A stretch of DNA of 6,758 bases. It comes from Dysgonamonadaceae bacterium (GTDB lineage Bacteria > Bacteroidota > Bacteroidia > Bacteroidales > Azobacteroidaceae). How positions within the stretch are numbered: the stretch's first letter is position 1; the number at the start of each line of letters is the position of its first letter. The notes below the pieces were generated by a model, which saw only the letters and a program-made list of their open reading frames with translations, had not been told where the DNA came from and did not search any database. Of this stretch, positions 1-5,661 are shown piece after piece. The stretch spans positions 1-6,758 of the forward strand of contig JAITTA010000144.1 in assembly GCA_031287395.1 (NCBI GenBank). The letters are read 5' to 3'. The position numbers were made by a program, and so were the translations under genes.

Positions 1-1
1 T

Positions 2-1510
2 CAATGGGCCGGGCTTTTCGGACACCATATTCCCGATACTTACGTTTCATCCGATGCGGAACGGGTGGAAGTGATACGCGGTCCGGCATCGCTGCTTTAT
101 GGCTCCAATGCTATGGGAGGTGTCATCAATATCATTACCAGAAAAGCCGCGGAAAATGGAATCCACGGCCGTGGAAGATTCCTCTACGGTTCCTATAACA
201 CCCAAAAGTACATGGCCAATGTAGGTGTAAAGAAAGACCAATTCAATGCATACCTCTCACTCAACCATGACCGTACCGACGGCCAACGGGAAAATTCCGA
301 TTTTAAAATTACCAACGGATACCTGAAATTAGGATACGACATCTCCGAGAATTGGGATGTGGCAGGAAACGTAATCCTTGCCGATTTCAGCTCAACCAAC
401 CCCGGTTCTCTTACACAACCGATGTTCGACAATTGGGCGGAAGCCCTACGGGGAACTTATTCTCTTTCAATCAACAACAATTACGATAAATTGAATGGGG
501 CTATCCAGGGTTTCTACAATTTTGGATACCATAAAATCAATGACGGATATTCCACCGGAGGAAAACCCCGTTCCTTTCTGTTCAGATCCGATGATTATAA
601 TGCCGGATTTTCCATCTACGAATCATTCCGCCTGATTCCGGAAAATTTGTTCACAATCGGTCTGGATTTCAAGCAGTGGGGCGGACACGCATGGAATGAC
701 TCTATTAATGGTAAAACCGAAGAAATCATCGATAAAAGCGTCAATGAATTTGCCCCTTACTTGTTACTTCAGCATACTTTCCTGAATAAACTAACGGTAA
801 ATATCGGAAGCAGGCTTGAAATAAACGAAACTTACGGAAAAGAATGGGTTCCGCAAGCCGGAATCGCTTTCCGGATAAGCGACGAGACTTCTTTTAAAGT
901 TTCGGCATCCAAAGGATTCAGAAGTCCGAACATCAGGGAACTATACATGTCCGTCCCAGCCAATCCCGACCTGAAACCGGAATATATGAATAATTACGAT
1001 TTCTCTTACATACAGAAATTATTCAACAACAAACTTGGAATCGAATTGACAACGTTCTTTGCTAATGGTAAAAATATGATCCTAACAACCATGGTCAATG
1101 GAAAACCCAAGAATATCAACACGGGAAAATTCATCAATAAAGGTTTCGAGTTTGCTTTGAATTACGATGTATTGCCCTCTCTCAATTTATCCGGGAATTA
1201 CGGTTTCCTTCAATCCGATACTCAAATCACAGGAGCTCCGAAGCATCAGGCTTTTATTAATGCCAACTGGCAAATATCCAAATTCAAATTAGGTACAGGT
1301 TACCAGTTTGTGAGCGGCCTATACACCGACACCGGGACTTCAAACAAAGAAACTTACGGTTTATTGAGCGCCAGAGCATCTTATTCTCCATTCAAATTCA
1401 TTTCATTCTTTATCAACGGAGAAAACCTCACGGACACTTCCTATCAGATATCCACCGGGTTCCCAATGCCGGGTATCGTGGTCATGGGAGGTCTTGACTT
1501 CCGGTTTTAA
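2..1510 (+). CDS. TonB-dependent outer-membrane receptor, 5' end missing
   Basis: This is the 3' part (502 codons) of an outer-membrane receptor that imports a scarce ligand using energy passed from TonB-ExbBD. The frame is open from position 2. The GTG at 65 is an internal valine in the conserved plug segment (VEVIRGPASLLYGSNAMGG, followed by VINIIT), so it is not a start. The signal peptide, TonB box and first part of the plug lie outside the window. The rest is a 22-strand-type barrel with alternating aromatic and polar strands. It includes the family signature KGFRSPNIRELY, then NPDLKPEY, near fragment residues 305-327. The protein ends in GENLTDTSYQ and a terminal Phe (GGLDFRF), as expected for a BAM-assembled barrel. 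The size and the lack of SusC features suggest a siderophore-, haem- or cobalamin-type receptor. The ligand cannot be told from this fragment. No clear terminator follows the TAA. Confidence 0.95.
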   Translation, partial: QWAGLFGHHIPDTYVSSDAERVEVIRGPASLLYGSNAMGGVINIITRKAAENGIHGRGRFLYGSYNTQKYMANVGVKKDQFNAYLSLNHDRTDGQRENSDFKITNGYLKLGYDISENWDVAGNVILADFSSTNPGSLTQPMFDNWAEALRGTYSLSINNNYDKLNGAIQGFYNFGYHKINDGYSTGGKPRSFLFRSDDYNAGFSIYESFRLIPENLFTIGLDFKQWGGHAWNDSINGKTEEIIDKSVNEFAPYLLLQHTFLNKLTVNIGSRLEINETYGKEWVPQAGIAFRISDETSFKVSASKGFRSPNIRELYMSVPANPDLKPEYMNNYDFSYIQKLFNNKLGIELTTFFANGKNMILTTMVNGKPKNINTGKFINKGFEFALNYDVLPSLNLSGNYGFLQSDTQITGAPKHQAFINANWQISKFKLGTGYQFVSGLYTDTGTSNKETYGLLSARASYSPFKFISFFINGENLTDTSYQISTGFPMPGIVVMGGLDFRF

Positions 1511-1539
1511 GGTAGAAATATCATTTTTTCGCGCCATCA

Positions 1540-1571
1540 TTTGGAATTTTATCAAGATATTTATACCTTTG
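1540..1571 (+). promoter_or_regulatory. Bacteroidota-type promoter of tRNA-Lys
   Basis: A TTTG at 1540-1543 is followed after 20 bases by TACCTTTG at 1564-1571. This matches the Bacteroidota primary sigma factor pattern (TTTG, about 19-21 bases, TAnnTTTG). Transcription would start roughly 5-10 bases downstream, giving a short 5' leader before the tRNA at 1588. It is the best promoter match in the window, because both boxes are present with good spacing. Confidence 0.6.
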
Positions 1572-1587
1572 CTGCCCGAAAATGAAA

Positions 1588-1660
1588 GTCTTGGTAGCTC
1601 AGTTGGTAGAGCAAATGACTCTTAATCATTGGGTCGAGGGTTCGAGCCCCTCCCGGGACA
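1588..1660 (+). tRNA. tRNA-Lys (anticodon CTT)
   Basis: A full cloverleaf can be folded by eye. The acceptor stem is 1588-1594 with 1653-1659, including two adjacent G-U pairs, and the discriminator base is A1660. The D arm is GCTC/GAGC around AGTTGGTA. The anticodon stem AATGA/TCATT closes the loop CTCTTAA with anticodon CTT at 1621-1623, and the T arm is GAGGG/CCCTC around TTCGAGC. CTT reads the lysine codon AAG. The 3' CCA is not encoded (the next bases are CAAAG), so it must be added by CCA-adding enzyme. The gene stands alone, with its own promoter upstream and a hairpin terminator starting within 10 bases of its end. Confidence 0.97.
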
Positions 1661-1667
1661 CAAAGAA

Positions 1668-1709
1668 AAGAAAGCAGTTACATGAATTTGTGGCTGCTTT
1701 CTTCGTTTT
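1668..1709 (+). terminator. Rho-independent terminator after tRNA-Lys
   Basis: AAGAAAGCAG at 1668-1677 pairs perfectly with CTGCTTTCTT at 1694-1703. The stem extends inward through TTACA/TGTGG, with two G-U pairs, to about 15 bp around a 6-base loop (1683-1688). CGTTTT follows it. On the other strand the stem is followed by TTTCTTTG-like sequence, so it might work in both directions. It would end the tRNA transcript and shield the tRNA from the cassette that follows. Confidence 0.75.
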
Positions 1710-1726
1710 AAGTCAGAATAAATTAT

Positions 1727-1734
1727 TAACTTTG
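1727..1734 (+). promoter_or_regulatory. -7 box of the two-gene cassette promoter
   Basis: TAACTTTG matches TAnnTTTG exactly and lies 25 bases upstream of the ATG at 1760. The upstream element is poor: the nearest T-run is TTTT at 1706-1709, 17 bases away and shared with the tRNA terminator tail. The transcript would have a leader of about 20 bases with no Shine-Dalgarno sequence. It would carry both the 62-residue and the 202-residue genes. Confidence 0.5.
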
Positions 1735-1759
1735 TAATCAGAATAAATAAACTACAATC

Positions 1760-1948
1760 ATGGAAAGAACAGCAAATACCAATAGAATTACTGTCAGAGA
1801 AGTAAGAGCATATAAAGCTTCCATGACTTCAAGTAAAGAAGCTTCCAGAGATTTTTTGGAACGTGTAGGTGTTCTTAAAGATGGGAAAATAGCTCCTGCC
1901 TACAAAGAGAACAAAACTAAAGTTTCTTATCGATATGGCAAAGTATAA
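1760..1948 (+). CDS. Small basic protein, putative antitoxin partner
   Basis: This encodes a 62-residue soluble protein with no signal peptide or membrane segment. I do not recognise a named domain. The N-terminal half (residues 10-30, VREVRAYKASMTSSKEA) looks helical. Residues 26-48 (SKEASRDFLERVGVLKDGKI, then APAY) resemble the short C-terminal segment of small proteins encoded just upstream of ART-like toxins, as I recall them; this was not checked by search. The protein is rich in Lys and Arg, so it is not an acidic antitoxin and not an obvious helix-turn-helix repressor. Its TAA shares an A with the next gene's ATG (TAATG at 1946-1950), which implies one mRNA and coupled translation. The small-first, enzyme-second order suits an antitoxin-toxin pair. 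The start is chosen because it is the first ATG after the -7 box at 1727-1734. The gene itself seems secure, but the antitoxin role is inference. Confidence 0.78.
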   Translation: MERTANTNRITVREVRAYKASMTSSKEASRDFLERVGVLKDGKIAPAYKENKTKVSYRYGKV

Positions 1949-2556
1949 TGTATTCCAAGTGTAGGAATATTATTATAGGATTTCACGGTTGTGACAAATC
2001 AGTAAGAGATGAAATCATTGCCGGAAAGTCTTTTATGAAGAAAAGCAATAATGATTATGACTGGTTGGGAAATGGATTCTATTTTTGGGAAAACAATATA
2101 CAACGAGCTAAACATTTTGCAGAAGAGAAACAAAAACGAAATCCGAATAAAATTACTGAACCTGCTGTTTTAGGTGCTTTTATTGATTTGGGATATTGCC
2201 TTGATTTATTAGATTCTTCTTACCTCTCACTGCTGAAAGAATTTTATTCATTGCTAAAAGAAACATACGAAAATCAAGGGACAGATATTCCAATAAACCA
2301 ACCTGTTGGAAATTCATTTGACCTACTACTTCGTAATTTGGACTGTGCTGTTATCGAATCTGTTCATATATTCAACAAGGATGAAGATAAACAAGAATTT
2401 GATTCTGTACGTGGTGTGTTTTGGGAAGGCAATGACCTGTATCCTAATGCCGGATTTAAAGAAAAGAATCACATCCAAATTTGTGTTCGGAATCCGAATT
2501 GTATAAAAGGATTCTTTATCCCAAGAGAATATGACTCAAAATTCATAGTTCCGTAA
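1948..2556 (+). CDS. ADP-ribosyltransferase-like protein, putative toxin
   Basis: This encodes a 202-residue soluble protein with no signal peptide. Three blocks suggest an ART/PARP-like fold, which binds NAD+ and usually transfers ADP-ribose or cleaves NAD+. The first is a strand ending in FHG (H13, residues 8-14). The second is NDYDWLGNGFYFWE (residues 35-48), shaped like the DFGxGFY block of DUF3990-type toxins, with Y45 and E48; the helix that follows (residues 51-63) contains RAKHFAEEK. The third is a late strand, NHIQICVRNPNCIKGFF (residues 174-190), whose Q177 sits where ART families often have the catalytic Glu. RGVFWEG at 155-161 adds another conserved-looking loop. The gene overlaps the upstream 62-residue gene by one base. 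By eye it is AT-richer than the flanking genes (sampled 60-base rows were 28-37% GC), consistent with transfer. The fold is fairly likely; toxicity, target and partner are inference. A defence enzyme or an effector are alternatives. Confidence 0.85.
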   Translation: MYSKCRNIIIGFHGCDKSVRDEIIAGKSFMKKSNNDYDWLGNGFYFWENNIQRAKHFAEEKQKRNPNKITEPAVLGAFIDLGYCLDLLDSSYLSLLKEFYSLLKETYENQGTDIPINQPVGNSFDLLLRNLDCAVIESVHIFNKDEDKQEFDSVRGVFWEGNDLYPNAGFKEKNHIQICVRNPNCIKGFFIPREYDSKFIVP

Positions 2557-2804
2557 ATCCTCTGTTTGAAAAATTTTCATTACATACACCTCTTTTCTGT
2601 TTAAGGGAAAGAGGAATATTAGTCAGATAAGAGGTAAGGTAGGTAAGAAGATTTGGAAAATTTATTTTATACAATCTGATATTTGTAATGAAACATAAAT
2701 CAGCGACACCTACCGGTTGGGCTTTTTCAGGAGATCTGAATGCTAAAGGCATTTGAATGACTTATTTCTCTGTAAATAAATTCAAAAAATACAAAATATA
2801 AAAC
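2557..2804. other. AT-rich intergenic gap without a supported gene
   Basis: This stretch between the ART-like gene and the rhamnosidase promoter has no convincing coding region. It holds a 13-base palindrome (TGAAAAATTTTCA, 2567-2579), an imperfect hairpin at 2589-2614, and a purine-rich patch of GGTAAG-like repeats at about 2622-2650. It also holds a 22-codon ATG reading frame at 2688-2756 that cannot be distinguished from chance. No copy of the tRNA-Lys 3' end was found here, so there is no visible attachment-site repeat. Confidence 0.5.
2589..2614. terminator. Possible hairpin terminator after the ART-like gene
   Basis: CCTCTTTTC (2589-2597) pairs with GGAAAGAGG (2606-2614), with one G-U pair and an 8-base loop. 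It starts 33 bases after the stop codon of the ART-like gene. No run of T follows (AATATTAG does), so it is at best a weak terminator or an mRNA 3'-end stabiliser. Confidence 0.25.
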
Positions 2805-2812
2805 TACCTTTG
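2805..2812 (+). promoter_or_regulatory. -7 box of the rhamnosidase promoter
   Basis: TACCTTTG matches TAnnTTTG exactly, is identical to the tRNA-Lys -7 box, and lies 27 bases upstream of the ATG at 2840. About 20 bases further upstream only TTCA (2781-2784) is present, so the -33 element is poor. That could mean an activator is needed. The leader would be about 20 bases long, with no Shine-Dalgarno sequence and no visible operator or catabolite site. Confidence 0.5.
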
Positions 2813-2839
2813 TAAAATAAACTCTTAATTCAAATACCC

Positions 2840-5584
2840 ATGAATGAAACTCTTATCCAAAAACTGGCCGGTTTATTATTATTTTTGCTGTTTTTCTGCT
2901 ATACCGGTTATTCCCAGACAAAATTGTCTGTTGTCAATCCGCAATCGGATAACCTGAAAAATCCTGTCGGAATTCAGAATTCGTCTCCTTTGTTAAGTTG
3001 GGAGATACAATCTCCTGAAAGAAATGTAATGCAGCAATCCTATCAGATCCGTGCGGCATTTTCGGAAAAAGAACTTACCTCTGGGAAAAATTTGGCTTGG
3101 GATACAAAAACCGTGAAATCCGAACAATCAATCAATGTCAAATACAACGGAAAACTCCCCCAAAGCGGACAACGGGTCTATTGGCAGGTCAGGATATGGG
3201 ATCATAACAACCGTTCCTCCCAATGGAGCCAACCTTCATTTTTTGAAATGGGGTTATTGAATACGGAAGATTGGAAAGCTTCCTGGATCGAACCGGATCT
3301 GAAGGAAGATACCTTGATTACCAATCCGTCTCCCATGTTAAGAAAAGAATTCCGGTTGGAAAAAGCAATCCGTTCCGCCCGTATTTATATCTCGGCACAT
3401 GGAGTTTATCAACTGAATATCAACGGAAAAAAAGCATGCGAAGATTTGTTTGCTCCCGGATGGACCAGTTATAACAAACGACTGCAATATCAGGTGTACG
3501 ACATAACTTCCCATTTGAAAACAGGAAATAATGCCTTGGGAGTAATCCTGGGGGACGGATGGTACCGGGGATTCCTGGCATGGGTAAAAAACCGGAATTG
3601 CTACGGTAAAAACCTTGCTCTGATTGCCCAGATCCGGATTACTTATACCGACAATTCCGAAACATTGATCTTAACGGATAATTCCTGGAAATGTTCCACC
3701 GGACCGATCCTTGCCTCCGATATTTATCATGGAGAAACATACGATGCACGCCTGGAAAAGAAAGGCTGGGATTCGACAGGATATAATGATTCCGATTGGA
3801 ATAAAGTCAATGTAAAAGAACTGGATAAGACTGTATTAATCGGTAGCGAAAGTGTCCCCGTACGTATTGAACAAACAATATCACCAATTAAAGAAATCAT
3901 TACACCCAAAGGAGAACGCGTATTCGATATGGGACAAAACATGGTCGGATGGGTGCAATTCAAGCTCCAGGGAAAAGCCGGGAGTAAAATCACCCTGAAA
4001 TTTGCAGAAGTATTGGATAAGGCGGGGAATTTCTATACCAACAACCTCCGGGCGGCTAAAGTAACGGATCGATATATATTTAAAGGCGAAGGCATTGAAA
4101 CTTATGAGCCTCACTTTACTTTCCATGGCTTCCGTTATGTAAAGATTGAAGATTATGAAGGTACCGTCACAAAAAACGACCTGATGGGGAAAGTTATTTT
4201 TTCCAACCTCATTTTCACAGGAGCCTTCGAATGTTCCGATTCGCTTGTAAACCAGCTCCAACACAATATACAATGGGGATTACGCGGTAATTTTCTCGAC
4301 GTCCCCACTGATTGTCCCCAGAGGGACGAGCGCTTGGGATGGACTGCCGATGCCCAGGTTTTCGCTCCCACCGCCTGCTTCAATGTGAATGCCGCTACTT
4401 ACTATTCCAAATGGATGAAAGATGTAGCTGCCGATCAACGTGCCGATGGAGCCGTTCCTCACGTCGCGCCGGATGTTATTAAAGGTTATGGTTCTACCGG
4501 ATGGGCCGATGCGGCAGTGGTTATTCCCTGGGTTGTTTACAGGGTGTATGGAGATCAAACGATTCTGGAAAACCAGTACCCATCCATGAAAGCTTGGGTG
4601 AATTACATAGAAAACCAGACAAAGAATACGGGACTCATATTTAATACGGGATATCATTTCGGCGACTGGCTGGCTTTTGCAACAAACAGGTCGGACTATC
4701 CCGGAGCGACAACCGATAAAGACCTGATCGGAACAGCCTATTTTGCTTATTCGGCAAAACTGCTGCAAAAAACGGCAGAAGTACTGGGGAAAAAAGAAGA
4801 TGCCAATCGTTATGCACAATTGTTCAATGACATCAAAAAAGCTTTTCAAAAAGAATTCATGACTCCTGCGGGACGTCTTTCATCCAATACGCAAACAGCA
4901 TACGTGCTGGCTCTGGGATTCGACCTGATTCCGGAAAATCTGATTTCCAACACAGCCAAACGCCTGGCAGATAATGTTAATAGTTTCGGACACATCACTA
5001 CCGGATTTCTCGGGACTCCCGATATCTGTAAGGTGTTAACAGATCACGGGTATGCAGATATCGCTTATATGTTATTGTTACGGAAAAATTATCCATCCTG
5101 GTTGTATCCTGTTACACAAGGCGCTACAACAATCTGGGAACGTTGGGACGGACAAAAACCGGACGGCTCTTTCCAGGATGCCGGAATGAATTCCTTTAAC
5201 CATTATGCTTATGGCGCTATCGGTAACTGGTTGTATTCATCTGTTGCCGGAATTCAGAATTCTCCTCAGAATACAGGATACAAAAACATCATAATCAAAC
5301 CATACCCGAATAAAAAATTATCGTTTGCCAAAGCTGAATACCATTCGGTTTACGGAATCATTGCCTCCCATTGGCAACAAGACGCAAACCGGTTCCGTCT
5401 GCAAGTCACCATTCCGGCAAATACAACGGCAGAAATTCATCTCCCGGTCGAAAATGCAAACCTCATCACTGAAAGTGGTCGGCCATTATCGGATCTTAAA
5501 ATAATTCCGATAACGGACACTGCAACTGAATGTATTATTGTTAAAATCGGTTCGGGAAAGTACGATTTTGTTTGTCCTTTATAA
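2840..5584 (+). CDS. Exported GH78 alpha-L-rhamnosidase
   Basis: This 914-residue enzyme, complete and of usual family length, hydrolyses terminal alpha-L-rhamnose from plant or microbial glycans by an inverting mechanism. Residues 1-25 are a signal peptide (hydrophobic core L12-F19, likely cleaved at GYS|Q), so it is probably periplasmic. Visible domains are an Ig/Fn3-like N-terminal domain (about 27-140), a carbohydrate-binding-like Bac_rhamnosid_N domain (about 165-335, with GDGWYRGFLAW) and a beta-sandwich (about 345-450, with FDMGQN at 362-367). These are followed by an (alpha/alpha)6 catalytic barrel (about 452-785) and a C-terminal beta domain (about 790-870). The barrel carries DCPQRDERLGWTAD: D491, the likely general acid E497, and D504, matching the D-E-D spacing known from Streptomyces Rha78A. 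IWERWDG gives the likely general base E767. No frameshift is seen and key residues are intact. It has its own promoter and no SusC/SusD or sugar-sensor neighbour. The exact rhamnoside substrate is unknown. Confidence 0.97.
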   Translation: MNETLIQKLAGLLLFLLFFCYTGYSQTKLSVVNPQSDNLKNPVGIQNSSPLLSWEIQSPERNVMQQSYQIRAAFSEKELTSGKNLAWDTKTVKSEQSINVKYNGKLPQSGQRVYWQVRIWDHNNRSSQWSQPSFFEMGLLNTEDWKASWIEPDLKEDTLITNPSPMLRKEFRLEKAIRSARIYISAHGVYQLNINGKKACEDLFAPGWTSYNKRLQYQVYDITSHLKTGNNALGVILGDGWYRGFLAWVKNRNCYGKNLALIAQIRITYTDNSETLILTDNSWKCSTGPILASDIYHGETYDARLEKKGWDSTGYNDSDWNKVNVKELDKTVLIGSESVPVRIEQTISPIKEIITPKGERVFDMGQNMVGWVQFKLQGKAGSKITLKFAEVLDKAGNFYTNNLRAAKVTDRYIFKGEGIETYEPHFTFHGFRYVKIEDYEGTVTKNDLMGKVIFSNLIFTGAFECSDSLVNQLQHNIQWGLRGNFLDVPTDCPQRDERLGWTADAQVFAPTACFNVNAATYYSKWMKDVAADQRADGAVPHVAPDVIKGYGSTGWADAAVVIPWVVYRVYGDQTILENQYPSMKAWVNYIENQTKNTGLIFNTGYHFGDWLAFATNRSDYPGATTDKDLIGTAYFAYSAKLLQKTAEVLGKKEDANRYAQLFNDIKKAFQKEFMTPAGRLSSNTQTAYVLALGFDLIPENLISNTAKRLADNVNSFGHITTGFLGTPDICKVLTDHGYADIAYMLLLRKNYPSWLYPVTQGATTIWERWDGQKPDGSFQDAGMNSFNHYAYGAIGNWLYSSVAGIQNSPQNTGYKNIIIKPYPNKKLSFAKAEYHSVYGIIASHWQQDANRFRLQVTIPANTTAEIHLPVENANLITESGRPLSDLKIIPITDTATECIIVKIGSGKYDFVCPL

Positions 5585-5613
5585 GTTTTAAAGAATAATT
5601 TCAAAAAAATATG

Positions 5614-5621
5614 TACTTTTA
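5614..5621 (+). promoter_or_regulatory. Weak candidate -7 box before the DUF4468-flavin reductase gene
   Basis: TACTTTTA differs from TAnnTTTG only in the last base and lies 40 bases upstream of the ATG at 5662. No well-spaced TTTG precedes it. The 77-base gap after the rhamnosidase shows no hairpin terminator, so the gene may have its own promoter or be read through from the rhamnosidase. Confidence 0.3.
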
Positions 5622-5661
5622 AACCAAAATATAGTAATAAAATCATTAAATCGTTTTTAAT

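Noticed and set aside
65..1510. GTG at 65 as the start of the receptor gene
   Set aside because: The frame is open back to position 2 and encodes plug-domain residues continuous with VEVIRGPASLLYG, so the gene is truncated by the window, not started there.
2543..2752. 69-codon open frame on the minus strand in the gap
   Set aside because: It overlaps the end of the ART-like gene. Its LLTYLTSYLTN stretch comes from simple GGTAAG-like repeats, and no promoter or family resemblance was seen.
1636..2839. Attachment-site direct repeat of the tRNA-Lys 3' end downstream of the cassette
   Set aside because: No copy of TTCGAGCCCCTCCCGGGACA or a recognisable part of it was found between 1661 and 2839, and there is no integrase gene in the window.
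2840..2914. Lipoprotein signal (lipobox) around C20 of the rhamnosidase
   Set aside because: The residues before Cys are LFF. Phe at -1 does not fit a lipobox, and a type I cleavage at GYS|Q fits better.
4280..4849. 189-codon open frame on the minus strand
   Set aside because: It lies entirely inside the GH78 catalytic domain, whose + strand product has clear family motifs. It is antisense and shows no recognisable protein features.
2968..5262. 15-base exact repeat CGGAATTCAGAATTC at 2968-2982 and 5248-5262 within the rhamnosidase gene
   Set aside because: Both copies encode GIQNS in family-typical contexts in different domains. It is too short and too far apart to be a functional DNA repeat, so chance is the simplest explanation.
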